Shown here: positions 1 to 11,474 of the stretch, piece after piece
Layout of the letters: each line of letters starts with the position of its first letter
How positions within the stretch are numbered: the stretch's first letter is position 1
From: Chlamydoabsidia padenii
Taxonomy: Eukaryota; Mucoromycota; Mucoromycetes; Mucorales; Cunninghamellaceae
Direction of reading: 5' to 3'
Assembly: GCA_025330725.1 (NCBI GenBank)
Contig: JAIWND010000002.1
Span: forward strand, 1,364,001-1,428,000
Length of the DNA: 64,000 nucleotides
Translations under genes and position numbers: made by a program
Notes under the pieces: generated by a model
Seen by the model: the letters and a program-made list of their open reading frames with translations, nothing else
Told to the model about the DNA's origin: nothing
Database searches by the model: none

Positions 1-130
1 TTTTTTTGTATATAAAGACAAGACCATGGTGCCAGTTTTTTCAAAAAAGTTCTCTATCTAAACATCATCCTCTCATTCCTTTTCACTTGAATCCCATTCA
101 TTCCCAACTCTTTATTTATTTAATCTCAAC

Positions 131-530
131 ATGAAGTTCACCTTTGTCATTGCCGCTCTTTTCGCTGCCAGCGCCATCGCCGCTCCTTGTGGCAAGAAAC
201 ACGGTGGTGATGATGTTGCCATTCCCGATGCTCCCATCCCCGATGCTCCCGAAGCCCCCACACCTGACAGTGAAGATGAAATCAAGAAGGTCTCTGAAAA
301 GAAGGAATCTCACAATGAACAAACTGCTGTGATCAACAACAACAGCCCTCAAGGTAGTAGCCATGGTTCTTTAATTCAAGCTGATGTAAGTTTGACAGGC
401 TAGTCTTGATCCCCTACTCGACTTGGTTACTCACTTTTTTTTCTTCTCATTTCCATTTTAGGTCTTGAACAATGCTCTTGCTGGAGGTGTTCTTGCTGAC
501 ACTACCAATCAAATCAAGCAACACAACTAA
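131..530 (+). CDS. Small secreted protein (paralogue A)
   Basis: Two exons (131-385, 462-530) joined at a phase-0 GTAAGT...TAG intron encode 107 aa. The first 18 or so residues (MKFTFVIAALFAASAIAA) are a textbook signal peptide, followed by a single Cys, an acidic Pro-rich stretch (IPDAP repeats) and a QTAVINNNS block. I do not recognise the family. A clear paralogue lies at 60063-60481 in the opposite orientation with the same exon layout, the same signal peptide, the QTAV-NNNS block and a similar C-terminus. A TATA-like TATAAA lies at about position 11. The mature protein has only one cysteine, so it is not a hydrophobin or a disulfide-rich effector. Secretion is a strong inference; the role is unknown. 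Confidence 0.85.
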
Positions 531-852
531 ACTCGCTTGAATCCCTTTTGATTCTTCATCCCTACTTTCTTCTTCTTCTTATTCTGTCGGCTTATCTTTC
601 TATTTCACATTTTGTTATTTGTTCCTTCCCTTGTTTTCCCATCCCATCATAAAAAATATTGCATTTTTGTTTTAATTCCTCCTCCTCTTCAATAAATGTC
701 ATCCCATCTAAACCACGCGATCCAATCCAGTTTCCCTTGTTTTTGTCCACGTATAAATAAGGTATTTATTAATAATGGTTGTTAAGATTAAACTAGCTAT
801 GCTATGTAAGGGGGGAAGGGGAAATACTATATCTACATGATGAAGTTTAACT

Positions 853-2069
853 TTATCCACCAAAGCGAGCCAATCGTTTCCTTCGCATGTCCTCCATCTG
901 TTGTTGTTTCGAATCCTGCAGACTAGCTTCGATAGCTTGAGCGAGTTGTTGGTCTTCTTGATGATCAGTCGATCCAGAGTCGGTCAATCGATACGCTTTT
1001 CCCGAGAAAGGTTTACATCCCATGGTTTTTTCTTGTACGCTTGGTCGAGGTAGATAGGCAGCTTTTTCGTCAGCAGGGCATTTGGGCGGTGATCCACGGA
1101 CAACAAAGATGGAATATCCTATAACAATCCAAGCCAAAGTTAAATAATCACATAACGACTCACCTTTAATTTCGATTTGTTACCTTCATCTTGAATTTGT
1201 TGTAATAGTAGGCCCAAATACGTTTCACTGAGGTAGGTCGGTGCTTTTTGTGTGCTGTTCAAATTATACCATCGCCAAGGTACTGCAAATCGTCGTAAGG
1301 TGAACCTAGTAAAGAATCAATTGGTCAATACATTCCCCTTCCCCCCCTTTTTTTTGTTAACAATTCTTACCAGTGTTGATGGAGATGACAGATATAAGCT
1401 AATTCGTCCCTATAGATGGATTACAGAGCAAAGTAAAATGAGAGTCAGGTACATACAAGTGTATGCGCTAGTTTCCTTTTCAACCTACTGTGGATCTTGC
1501 CTGGCCTTCACCGCTTCTTCTGATCCCCAAGGTATCAGTTCCATATCCCATACCGATAGTGCTTGTTGAATGACCTGATTACAATATAAAATAAAAAGTT
1601 GTCAGTGTTTAAGGAAGGGTGACGATAATTAACTTTTCCTTGATAATTACCTGTATTGAAAAGTAGCCAGAGTCGTCATAGTTGTTTCCAGATACTTGTC
1701 GTCCATGCACGATACTTTCCTTCACATCCAGTTCCCGCCCAATATCAGCCAAATCAACAGCAGTGAAATAATTACCTATCAAAAGATAAACGCATCAGTC
1801 AAATAAGTTTGCTGTAATAGGGTGGTCAGAATTACCTTGCAAGAGAGCACTAGCAACAAAATAAATAGATTAGTTTTGCAACAAACACTTTTCTTTTTAG
1901 CACCTTACTTTAAAGCGTGCTGTGCACAAAGATTACCTTCTTGCTACAATGAATAATAAACAAAAGATTAGTATTTCAGTCAATCCAGTAGTTTACAAGT
2001 TTGTCTATTAAGCATATTATAATACAATCACTTTACCTTTTCAAAGACAATGTCAGGTATCAAATCCAT
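853..2069 (-). CDS. ATXN3: Ataxin-3-like Josephin deubiquitinase
   Basis: Eight exons (2037-2069, 1909-1943, 1836-1849, 1651-1775, 1489-1574, 1371-1409, 1184-1305, 853-1118) give a continuous 239-aa protein. Ataxin-3 is a cysteine protease that trims ubiquitin chains in protein quality control. The Josephin triad is present: Cys17 in QEGNLCAQH, His110 in LHQHWF and Asn127 in WYNLNS. The domain ends with GYSIFVVRG, as in animal ataxin-3. One ubiquitin-interacting motif (LAQAIEASLQDS) follows near residues 210-221. There is no poly-Gln tract. Exon 3 is only 14 nt but is required for the frame and restores the NALLQG block. An element CGGGATTTGAAA lies 86 nt upstream of the start. Confidence 0.93.
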
Positions 2070-2154
2070 CCAAGTTGTTTTATTGTTTGAGAGAAAAAGA
2101 GTGGAAAGAAAAGAAAAAAAGAAGGGAAGACGTCCCTCTTGTGATGAAATCCAT

Positions 2155-2166
2155 CGGGATTTGAAA
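2155..2166 (+). promoter_or_regulatory. CDE/CHR-like element upstream of ataxin-3
   Basis: CGGGATTTGAAA, a core copy of the recurrent GGCGG-N2-TTTGAA element, lies 86 nt upstream of the ataxin-3 start codon on the opposite strand to the gene. Its regulatory role is inferred from recurrence across the window. Confidence 0.5.
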
Positions 2167-2739
2167 AAAAGTGGAGGGCAAGCAGAGAGTGCCTTGCCAA
2201 GCGAAACCTTTAAATTTCACCCCCCGTTAGCCAATCTCCGCTTACCCTTTATTAAGGTGTCATCAATACAGTAATAGCTACAAATACAAAAACTATTCAA
2301 ACCATCTCGTTAGATATGAAATAAAGGCGCAACCACCTTTATTACCTTTTTCTTCTCACTTGCGACTAAGAATAACGTTTGATGCCAGGCGAGAATTGGA
2401 CTGGCGGGATCAGAATGAAAATTCATGCAGAGGTAACTACTTTCTTGTGGTAGACAATCCATCAAAACAAGACACTTGAATCTTACTATACAGCCTGCAT
2501 GTATGAGTTAAAAAGTTTACTGACATTCCTTTCGATAGTAACAATATACCATGAATGTTTTGGAGACAAATTGATTTCGGTGCACACAGCAAGCTGCCAT
2601 ACACCCTGGTTGTTTATTCAAATAAAAAGAAGCATAAACGATTATAGTAGTTAAGGTAGATCTAAAGTAATAATAAGTAATATAATAATATGGTAGAGGT
2701 AAATATAAAAATGGGGAAGAAGAGGGGTAGTACTAATAT

Positions 2740-4471
2740 CTATGTAAGGGCTTTATTGACAAATCGTGACAGTTCTTGAGCATTCGAGACCTTGAGAAGA
2801 TGTTGTTCAACATGTAAATCGAGTTCCTATTGCATAAAAAAAAAAAAGACAATATTAGCATCAAACCTTTATTGAATCCACATAGTGTTCCATATATTAC
2901 CATAATGACATCCTTGGCAGTGGGTCGATTTTTTGGATTTTCTTCCAAAAGCCATGCGACCAGTCCAGTACAATAGATAGTAGGATAGCTAAAGTTAAAA
3001 GTAGGGCTTGGTTCGTCGAGGATTTTTCTAAAGACGTCTTCATCGCGTTTGGTAGAGTAGTGAGGTGGTACACGATCCATCATTTCGATGACACTGATGC
3101 CTAATGACCAAAGATCCGCTTTTTCACAGTATGGCAGTTCCTGGATTACTTCTGGCGCCATCCACTAGTCAAAAACAGTGAAAGAATTGAGTTGATGAGT
3201 CTTTGTGTTTTCAAGATTTTCTTCATGTTGAGTATTACCTTTGCTGTACCAAGTCGTTCCTGATTTGCATGTTTCGTACTTGTTGCCAGTCCAAAATCAG
3301 CTATGTCAAAAAAAAAAAAAAGTGTGTGAGTAAATCGGCCCAGAGTCATAATCATTCCACAATTACCCAATTCCTCTCTTACCTAGTTTGATTTCACCGT
3401 TATGACCAATCAGCAAGTTTTCACACTTGATGTCTCTGTGAATAAATCCTTTTGAATGTAGATAGTCCAGGGCATTAAGTACCTAAAAAGATTATGATGA
3501 GCAAGTCAAACCAACCAGTGATTATCTCTCCTTTTTTAGTCATACTTACTTCTCTTGTAATATACACAGCGTGTTCTTCAGGTAGACCACGGCAACATAA
3601 GACAGCAAAAACACTGCATTGCATCAAATCCATGGCAATCCATACTTCATTCCTGTAGACAGAGACTTCACGGAGTTTAATCAAGTTGTGATGACCAGTT
3701 GCCATAATCCGTAATTCACGTACAATGGCGGCGCGATATTCCTTGTCGTGATTCAATTTACATCGTTTCAGTGCCAAACGGGTTCCAGAGCCTCGTATAG
3801 TGACTTGAATTACAGCACCATTGACACTACAGATTTTTTTTTTTTTTTTAAAAAAACAGACGGGTTTAGTAGTTTTCACTTTTCTCTCTTTCTTTCTTAC
3901 TTACCCAGTGCCAATTTCTTTTGAGCCAATAAATCGTGATTTTGGGACAGAGACAAGAGTGATCCTGGGAATGGCCTTGCGTAGTCTTGTTTCGAATAAG
4001 CTTTCGTCTGGCTTTATGACAGGAAGAGTTGGTGTCCAATTGGTGTAGCATGCAGGATACCAAGGAGGCTATTATAAGACAATAAATTATACATGATAAA
4101 GCTGGTTAGTGTGTAGTATATGTATATATATAAAGACAAGTGGTGGTACTTGCCCTTATCTTGGTAGAGGGAGGTTGTTTTTTGGGTGCAGGCTTGGGTT
4201 CTGAAGGTTGAAGGTAGGCATTTCCTAAAATATCAGGTATTTCGCAGTGTCCTGGTGAGCGCCAAACAATAGGCTAAGAAGTATACAAGTTGTACTGAAA
4301 AGATGAGCAATGAATTGAAAGAGTCGTTTTGTTTTGTCAATAGTACTTTACCTTGGTTGGTGCCTGTTGTTTGTGATTCAATGAACCAAGTGAGCGTCGC
4401 TTACTGGTAATAGTGGTGACTGTGCTTGTTGATTTAGGTAGCGTAGTAGTATCAGAACGTGATTGGTGCAT
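2740..4471 (-). CDS. STE20/PAK-like serine-threonine kinase
   Basis: Eight exons (4352-4471, 4154-4273, 3905-4068, 3550-3826, 3383-3482, 3239-3300, 2901-3164, 2740-2826) encode 397 aa. The kinase domain covers about residues 128-380: glycine loop GTGVNG (134-139), ALK lysine at about 156, HRDIKCEN with Asp244, DFG at 262-264, and WMAPE at about 282-286. The GTAKWMAPE activation segment and HRDIK-EN loop are typical of PAK/STE20 kinases. The N-terminal 125 residues are basic and Ser/Thr/Pro-rich; I see no CRIB/p21-binding motif, so Cdc42 control is not evident. The second intron begins with GCAAGT, a GC-AG intron needed to keep the frame. It could be a divergent PAK or a GCK-type kinase. Confidence 0.88.
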
Positions 4472-5340
4472 TCTATCTTGGTTGTTGATCAGTTATAAGG
4501 GTAGGGTAAGGTAACAAAGTGAGAAGAAAACGAATGTTAAAAAAGAAAGGGAAATGGAGAGAAGAAGAAAAGGAGGGAAAGGTAGAATAAAAAATAGAGT
4601 TGGTTTATAAAAGGAATGGATAAGAAATTACAATGTGGATTATAAAAAAAAAAAAAAAAAAAAAGAGGCAGGAGGAAGGAAGAAAAAGAAGGGAAGGAAT
4701 GAAAATGAATTAATTCAAGAGAGGAGGTAGCACAAATGTCGGCGTTTTAATGTTACAAAAAAATGATGACCACACACTATGGTGAATCATGAGCTTCGTT
4801 CTTTTAAGAATGATAAGGGAGCCTGACTTTTTCTTTTTGTTAGTATAAATTTATACTGTGTGTGTGTATTGTAATGTACATTACTAGTATGTGCAGCATT
4901 AGAGCGTGCATTCTTACTTATGGAGACACCTCAAGGTTCTTTCTATCAGAACCAGGCCGTGCACACAGAGTACGAAGATAATCTCTTTACAGACACAATG
5001 CACCGCCTATAAAAGAAATATGCGTGGGATCAATGTTGATGCATATTAAAATATCTTTTTGGATATCATGCAAAATGCATCAGCCGGAATACGAATATCA
5101 TAAACTCCGACATTTTCTCACATTTACATCAAAAACCAAAAAGATACTTTGCCCATTTGACTCTATCAATCGAATAAAGATAATCTACTGCATTGATGTC
5201 CAAATGTTTGATGTTTTGTGATCTAATGAGACTATATACAGTTGATAATAACTATCCAATCAAATCATTCCCTATGATATTAGTTCTACATCCCCCACAG
5301 CCACATTTATACTACTGTAGTCCTATTTTTAAAATGTATC
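4472..5340. other. Intergenic region without supported gene
   Basis: Contains the kinase promoter, an A-tract near 4637-4660, and one variant element (GGCGTTTTAA at about 4741). Short open frames here have no splice signals or similarity that I can support. A minus-strand AATAAA near 5340 suggests the 3' end of the small locus to the right. Confidence 0.5.
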
Positions 5341-5363
5341 TTTATTGATTGTAAAAGATATAG

Positions 5364-5776
5364 CTATGTAATAAAAAAAGGAAGATAAAAAAAAACCCCC
5401 AAGCTAATGAGGCCGGCTTCAATATTCCGAGGTTGGTTTCCCAGTTGTGCAAAACAGAGTCGTTGAGAGCGGGTATGTCCATGCCATATGTCTTGATCGT
5501 TTTGTCCATTGTCTTGTTGGTAGACTATTCTACCTGAGTACAGTGTGCGTTCCAAAGATCAAGGTTTACTTGAGTTTTCAACCCAATCCTGTTCCTCGTT
5601 ATTCTTTATCACCTTCTTGGGAGGTCACGGGGCTAAACAAGTCGATATTTCAAGTCAAAGCAAAACGCCACTATATAACGTTGCCTGACTGTTTGACACA
5701 TTCACAGTAAAAAGGGGATGGCGTTGGAAGGGTAGTACTTACTTTTTGAATCCAGTCGATATTTAACCATCTTCAT
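5364..5776 (-). CDS. Possible small spliced gene, exons unresolved
   Basis: On the minus strand an ATG at 5774-5776 (or 5768-5770) opens MVKYRLDSK and runs into a good GTAAGT donor. A downstream open block at about 5364-5545 sits behind an ACTCAG acceptor, and the phases match: the joined protein is about 64-66 aa with residues such as QDIWHGHTRS and a hydrophobic C-terminus. An alternative acceptor gives a different frame (MDKTIKTYGMD...). A minus-strand AATAAA lies just beyond. The locus shares its promoter with SUR2. I do not recognise the protein and the exon choice is uncertain. Confidence 0.3.
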
Positions 5777-5940
5777 CTATGCTGAGATTGCCATTGTGGT
5801 GATATCTGTGTTTAATGGTGAATGACCTTGTCGTTGTTGCTGTTGCTGTTGCTACTTTCAGATTGATGAAAAGAATGTGGAAGAAACAAAGAAAGAAAGA
5901 AAGAGACTCTGCTTGGGATTTTTGTTCTCTATACCCACAA

Positions 5941-5964
5941 TTTTCAAATGCCGCCGGAGTTTGA
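5941..5964. promoter_or_regulatory. Paired CDE/CHR-like elements in a divergent promoter
   Basis: GGCGGCATTTGAAAA on the minus strand (5941-5955) is followed by GCCGGAGTTTGAA on the plus strand (5953-5964), sharing the GC-rich centre. The pair lies 150 nt upstream of SUR2 and about 170 nt upstream of the minus-strand small locus. Function is inferred from recurrence. Confidence 0.5.
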
Positions 5965-6113
5965 ATAAAAGCGGGCCTACCTTCATCCTCTTTTGTTTTT
6001 CTTCTTTTCTTTCTTATTCTTCTTCCTTTTACTTCCACCAAACCTCCTGTCCTTTACTACTTTATCACCTTCATACTTCTTTCCCTTTCCCTTTTTATAT
6101 TAATACTTATACC

Positions 6114-7258
6114 ATGATAGATTACTTTATAAAAACCTTGTATACATCTTACTATTCTATTCAAAACGACCCCTGGGCTGATGAAATTCTTGCCTTATGG
6201 GTACCGATTGCTGCGTATTGGATCTATAGTATGATATTCCACTTTTTGATGATGGCGGAAATACCCTACTTTGAACAATACCGTATACATACTGCTGACG
6301 ATATTGATAAACGAAACCGGGTTAGCGTTAAACGAGTACTCGCCATGGTCACCTTACAACAAGTCATTCAAGTCGTCCTTGGCTCACTCGTCCTTCATCC
6401 TATCAATCCTCAACTGATGATCACTCAACAAGAAAAAACTCTAGGTCGACTTTATCAATATTGCTTGAAATTGATGGATATCTTGTCTTCTTCTGGTGGT
6501 AGTATGGATCGATACGCCTTAAACCTAGCCAACAGTCTATATTGGGTCATCATCCCCGGTCTTCAATTTTTTGCAGCAATGTTAGTATAATAAAATGGAT
6601 GTTTATGTGGGTGAATTCCTTTTTTGTACTAATTACTTTTTTTTTTTTTTTTTTTCTCATGTATGCATCTTAGGGTGATCATGGATACACATCAATACTT
6701 TTTACATCGACTCTTTCACCTCAACAAATTCCTTTATAAACACTTTCACTCTCATCACCATCGATTATATGTCCCTTATGCATTTGGTGCTTTATACAAT
6801 CATCCGGTGGAAGGATTCCTCTTGGATAGTCTCGGTGCTACCTTGGCATTCGAACTGACTCGTATGACTCCTCGTATGAGTATGATCTTCTTTACCTTCT
6901 CCACTTTGAAGACAGGTAAACCCATACTCTCCTTTCTCCATTACTACTTTTGATCTTTACTAATCATTTTACTCTTAAACTATAGTGGATGATCATTGTG
7001 GATATTACCTGCCTTGGAACCCCTTACAATTCTTATTTGGAAACAATGTCAAATAGTAAGTCATTTCGCCAAGAAATATAGGATGGTTACTAATCTTTTT
7101 TTCTTCTTCTTCTTGGCAGCCACGACATACATCATCAAGCCTATGGTATCAAAAGCAACTTCTCTCAACCCTTTTTTACTTTTTGGGATAAGCTTTTGGG
7201 CACTGAAATGGATAATAATTCACGACATTTGAAAACCAAATCAACCAAAACCAATTGA
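6114..7258 (+). CDS. SUR2: Sphinganine C4-hydroxylase (SUR2-like)
   Basis: Four exons (6114-6580, 6674-6915, 6986-7055, 7120-7258) encode 305 aa. SUR2 is an ER membrane di-iron enzyme that hydroxylates dihydrosphingosine to phytosphingosine in ceramide synthesis. The fatty-acid-hydroxylase histidine boxes are present: DTHQYFLHR near 160-168, KHFHSHHHR near 178-186, and HDIHHQ in the last exon, with several hydrophobic segments before them. Length is close to that of yeast SUR2 (349 aa). The start is the first ATG after a T/C-rich leader. The 3' region carries AATAAA near 7443. Specificity for sphinganine rather than another sterol-desaturase-family substrate rests on overall resemblance. Confidence 0.9.
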
Positions 7259-7524
7259 TCTCTGACCTTTACCCCATACCCCTCCCACACATCTTGCTTC
7301 CTTCATACATTCTTTATATACTGCTTACTTGTTATATCATTCCATCCCATTTAATTTTACTTAGTCTCATCCCCTCACTCTTTTTTTTTACTTTATAGTT
7401 ATCTATTTGATTAAAATCGTTGTTTATTTATTTATTATTTTGAATAAAGATGACATTAATAAAACATTGATATCTTATTCTATTATACTATTGGGATAAT
7501 ATATAAACTATGGTTACATATAGA

Positions 7525-8205
7525 TCACCACCCTGTATGCTTGATCATCGTCTTTAATTCCAGTATAGGATTGATCGTCCTTGATTCCAGTGAACCCATA
7601 CAATATGATTCCTGTTCGTAAGGTTGCAGAATACATGTATAATTTGACCCTATTACTGTTCGTTCCCAAGTGACATCCGTGCCTAGATTATCAAATCAAA
7701 GTCGCTTTATCGATTAGTTCCAATTCCATTCATTCATTCAATCATTCCTACCTACAATCTCCCCTTCCCCAGAATACTACTACCTTTTGCTGGACAGATT
7801 CCACAAGAAGCAATTCATTCATAACATCAAGTCGAGTTTCAACGTTCAGTGTCGATCATAATAGCAAAGGTTCCATTATAACCAGGAGACATGTTGCCTG
7901 TTTGTCTTTCGGTAAGTGTATTACAAAGAAGATGGAAAGAGGCGATAGTAGTAATAATAATAATAAGTTGGTCTATGTACAAGTCTCTTTTGCTGTTATA
8001 CTTACATTGATAATGGTCAGTATTTGAGTGTATGATCCTATAGGACAACTTGTTCGTATAGCATCAAAGACAAGATAATGAGGTAAGGAGTTACTTGACA
8101 AGTTACATTACCAAAGTTGCCCAATGCTGAAGGAATAGTTAAAAACAAGGTGTTTATACTATCAAAACAAGTATATACTGGAGATGATATTGGCGTTTCG
8201 TCCAT
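7525..8205 (-). CDS. Unresolved spliced gene, possibly disrupted
   Basis: Exon 1 is clear: ATG at 8203-8205, reading MDETPISSPVYTCFDSIN and ending at a GTAATG donor (8112-8205). Later minus-strand blocks look coding: NMSPGYNGTFAIMIDTE (about 7842-7891), ETRLDVMNELLLVE (about 7790-7838), and a terminal block containing TDVTWERTVIGSNYTC that ends at TGA 7525. The second and third blocks abut in different frames with no convincing splice site between them, so the locus is either mis-sequenced by one base, a pseudogene, or spliced in a way I cannot resolve. I do not recognise the family. It shares its promoter with the FIT gene. Confidence 0.35.
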
Positions 8206-8288
8206 TGTCGAGTTTAAGGATCGTTTGGGGAAAAAGAAAGAAAAGAGAAGGAGAAAGGGGGGGGGGTTGTTGTCTAAATCAGTGAAAA

Positions 8289-8303
8289 GCGGGATTTGAA
8301 ATT
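8289..8303 (+). promoter_or_regulatory. CDE/CHR-like element in divergent promoter
   Basis: GCGGGATTTGAAATT lies 84 nt from the minus-strand start at 8205 and 103 nt from the FIT start at 8406. One copy serves an intergenic region of only 200 bp. Confidence 0.55.
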
Positions 8304-8405
8304 AAGAAGGACCATAAATGCTGGAGTCTCCGATGATCATTTTTTCTTCTTTTCTTTCCACTTCTTTCCACTTCTTTTTTATTTTCCTCAATTATACTCT
8401 CACCC

Positions 8406-9266
8406 ATGACACTTTCTCCTCATCAAAAAGTGTCAGTGGTATTCTACATACTCAGTGTCTTTGTATCCTTCCTCTACTCTGATATCTTTACACCACCACA
8501 AACTTACTTTAGCACCAAAGGCAATATTTTTAATGTCTTTTTTATTAAGAAGGGCTGGTTTTGGGTTACGGTGGTCTACGGCTGTTACGTCTACTTTATC
8601 CTCTCGAAACGGTGGTCTACACAACACATCACACAGTCACTCTATCGCTTTGCATGTGTTACGCTGTATTGGTACGTCATGACCCAATGGTTGCTTGGCC
8701 CCAGTTTTATTGATCGGGTTTATGTAGCTACCGGGGGTAAATGTGCTGCTCCTACTACAATGAACAACGATGGTAATGTGACGATACAACAACAACAACT
8801 GACTCTTTTATTATCACAAACCTTTCGTCAATCAACTTGTCGTCAATTGGGTGGACGTTGGTCAGGTGGACACGACGTCTCGGGTCACTGTGTGATGCTC
8901 ATTCACGCCAGTCTCTTCTTTTGGGAAGAGCTCTCTTGGTTGTTTTACTCGATCCCTACGGCTACTCAACTCAAACGGACTCAACCATCTGCTTGGCGAT
9001 CGTTATTATCTGTCTTGGCTTTACTTGTCTTGTGGTGGTGGATGTTGGTGATGACAGCTATTTACTTTCACGGTCATTTCGAACTAGTGTCGGGTTGTAT
9101 CTTTGGTGTAGTGGGATGGGCTTCTTTGGTAAGTAACGGGGATAGAGTTAGGAAGGAATTTTTGGTAGATGTACAATACTAACCATTCTTGTTTTTACCA
9201 CATTTATAGTATTTAGGCCTCTTCCCCAACCTACCGGCCATCGGTTTACCACCACGATCCCTCTAG
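8406..9266 (+). CDS. FIT family lipid-droplet protein (FIT2/SCS3-like)
   Basis: Two exons (8406-9128, 9210-9266) encode 259 aa. FIT proteins are ER membrane enzymes needed for lipid-droplet emergence; FIT2 has acyl-CoA diphosphatase activity. The signature GHDVSGHC spans 155-162 and the second catalytic region YFHGHFE spans 220-226, matching the two catalytic histidines known in human FIT2 (His155 and His214). Six hydrophobic segments are visible. The insert at about 113-150 is Gln-rich. An element GCGGGATTTGAAATT lies 103 nt upstream. Whether it corresponds to SCS3 or YFT2 of yeast cannot be told. Confidence 0.9.
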
Positions 9267-9675
9267 ATATACATATACGAACAGAATAGATCCTTTTTTA
9301 CATAACCATTCCCCCATTTTGCTTTTTATTAATTAATCAAACAAATAAACAATGTATACAATTATCACTATAAACTATATAAACTAGTCTAAAATGTGTT
9401 AAAATAGAGTGTATCTATAACTTGTAGTATAAACGTGTATGATTGTGATTGGGTATCCTATGCTTATTGCCTACTTTATATTCGTGTTTGTCCAAACGAT
9501 TGATGTTGACCGACTCGATTTTAGAGGTTACACCCCAACACCACTTTTCCTATGGTTGCTTCCTATCCACATGTAATCAAAAAAAGTCAAATGTCAGCAT
9601 CATTATGTACAAATTGACACGTGTTTGTCTGTTCTTCTCCTTTTCAATACCCGACTAGCAGCAGATACTTCTTGA

Positions 9676-10083
9676 TCAGATAGAATCCATTACGTTAGCT
9701 GAATGCAAAACAATAATGATTAGCTACAGTAACATTTGTATTGTTGTATCTTACCATATGATTGACAATGACTGACTACAAGTATCTTGATTTGGAATCC
9801 AAGCGGGGGTCTGAGTTTCTTATCGAGCGTCCAATAAAATAGCTTGTCGGGCCAAAAGGACAAACCTACAAAGATGCATAAATAAAAGGTAAGATGGCCG
9901 TCCACCAATGATTTGGTTTGCCTTTCCAATTGATTGAGTTCAACGATGCCTTCTCAATGCTAGTAGATAGCTGAGTTTGGTCCCCCACTTTTGTTTTATC
10001 GTTATACCCTTCCACCCTTCTTACTTACCTAACATGATGTCCAGATAAAAACAGTACCATTGTGTTTTAATAGGCCTTGACAT
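9676..10083 (-). CDS. Small protein, unrecognised
   Basis: Three exons (10029-10083, 9755-9865, 9676-9698) keep frame through two GTAAGT-type introns and encode about 62 aa starting MSRPIKTQWYCFYLD, with an aromatic-rich middle (LFYWTLDKKLRPP). Open frames also occur in the first intron and downstream to 9430, so the true protein may be longer. No family is recognised. It is divergent from SSU72 and shares its promoter. Confidence 0.4.
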
Positions 10084-10353
10084 TTCTTGTTAATGGGGTC
10101 CAGTTGAAAATGTGAGTCTAGTGAAAAGGATAGAATATATGTTGGCGACTCTAGTCAACGTTTCCTTCTTTTGTGAGATATATGCTTACCTATCATCATA
10201 GTACATTACTGCCAAGCTACTTGTGTAAATAAGTATAGTCTATTTGTATTTGAAGAGTTGCTGGAGTTGCCCAGTTGGTTTAATGTTTAAAAGAAAGAAA
10301 GAGAGGGTTGTTTCTCAACTCTCTCTTTTTTTCTTTTTTTTTCTTTTTCTTTT

Positions 10354-10382
10354 TTAAAATGCCGCTTTTTCAAATGCCGCCG
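10354..10382 (-). promoter_or_regulatory. Two CDE/CHR-like elements upstream of SSU72
   Basis: Minus-strand GGCGGCATTTGAAA (about 10369-10382) is followed by GCGGCATTTTAAAAA (10354-10366), 69 nt upstream of the SSU72 start and about 270 nt upstream of the divergent small gene. The doubled arrangement argues against chance. Confidence 0.5.
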
Positions 10383-10450
10383 TAGTCGACACGAAAGGCG
10401 GCTCAGGCGAATTCGTCTCTTCTTTTTCCTTTAATCCAAAAAAAAACGAA

Positions 10451-10972
10451 ATGGTAACCTATGCTGTCATTTGTGCAAGTAATCAAAACAGATCCATGGA
10501 GGCTCATAATGTCCTAAAGTAAGTAAAGTAGACAAAGGAATGAGAAAAAAGGATGATTAATCTTATACTTACTTATATATATCTAACTTTAGCAAGAATG
10601 GGATTCAAGTCTCTTCGTATGGCACAGGCACCATGGTCCGATTACCAGGTCCAGCAATCGACAAGCCCAACATTTATCCATTCGGAACACCATACGACAA
10701 AGTATATCAAGAATTAAAAGAACGTGATCCTGTCTTGTAAGTATGAAAAGGGACCCTCCTCCCCCTTTGCGACTACTAGTACTCATTTTGTATTTTAGAT
10801 ACACCAAGAATGGGTTATTGAATATGTTGGATCGTAATCGAAATGTCAAGGAAGCTCCTCAACGCTGGCAAGAATCAAAAGAACTTTACGATGTGATTAT
10901 CACCTGTGAAGAACGATGCTTTGACGCTGTAGTAGAAGGTAAGGAAGGTGGTTTTAAACTGTGACCTAACCC

Positions 10973-11015
<43 letters not shown>

Positions 11016-11248
11016 CCACTGTAGATCTATCAAGTAGAGGACAAATACACAATACAAGGACACATGTAATTAATGTAGAAATCAAGGATAATCACGACGA
11101 TGCTGCTTTGGGTGGACAAGCAATCTTAAAACTAGTAAATCAAGTGAATGATTCCAAAGACATTGATGAGGATATGACCGACATTATTCATCAATTCACA
11201 GCGGATCATCCCAACTTGCCTGTTTTACATACTGTTACATACTTTTAA
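10451..11248 (+). CDS. SSU72: SSU72 RNA polymerase II CTD phosphatase
   Basis: Four exons (10451-10518, 10593-10736, 10799-10938, 11025-11248) encode 191 aa. SSU72 removes phosphate from Ser5/Ser7 of the Pol II C-terminal domain and works in the cleavage/polyadenylation complex. The CX5R phosphatase loop is CASNQNRS with Cys8 and Arg14. [22 protein letters not shown] and [10 protein letters not shown] blocks match the family, and length equals yeast and human SSU72 (about 194-206). The third intron holds a 39-nt T run just before its acceptor. Confidence 0.96.
10977..11015 (+). repeat. 39-nt poly-T tract in SSU72 intron 3
   Basis: Uninterrupted T run ending 9 nt before the acceptor AG. Similar runs occur at 31862-31898 (FANCD2 intron), 14559-14592 and 27213-27245. 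Likely to be length-variable. Confidence 0.9.
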
Positions 11249-11474
11249 TTTAGTTTAAACATTTACTTTATAGTCATCTGTATATTCCTCCCCTACACAT
11301 TTATTTATTTCGTGCACATCTATTTATCAAATAAAGACATCTTTTATTACTGTTTATTATAATACTATGTATCTTTGATCTACAGAAAAGTCACCACAAT
11401 GTATCCGGGTGATTAGAATAAACATTTTATTTACAATTTAAAGGGGGGGGGCTATTTTACATTTCTACCATAAT

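Noticed and set aside
1252..1569. Plus-strand open frame across ataxin-3 introns
   Set aside because: It is antisense to well-supported ataxin-3 exons and has no start context or similarity.
7780..7900. Frame change as an ornithine decarboxylase antizyme +1 frameshift
   Set aside because: The surrounding residues do not resemble antizyme, and the shift position does not match the family's early frameshift.
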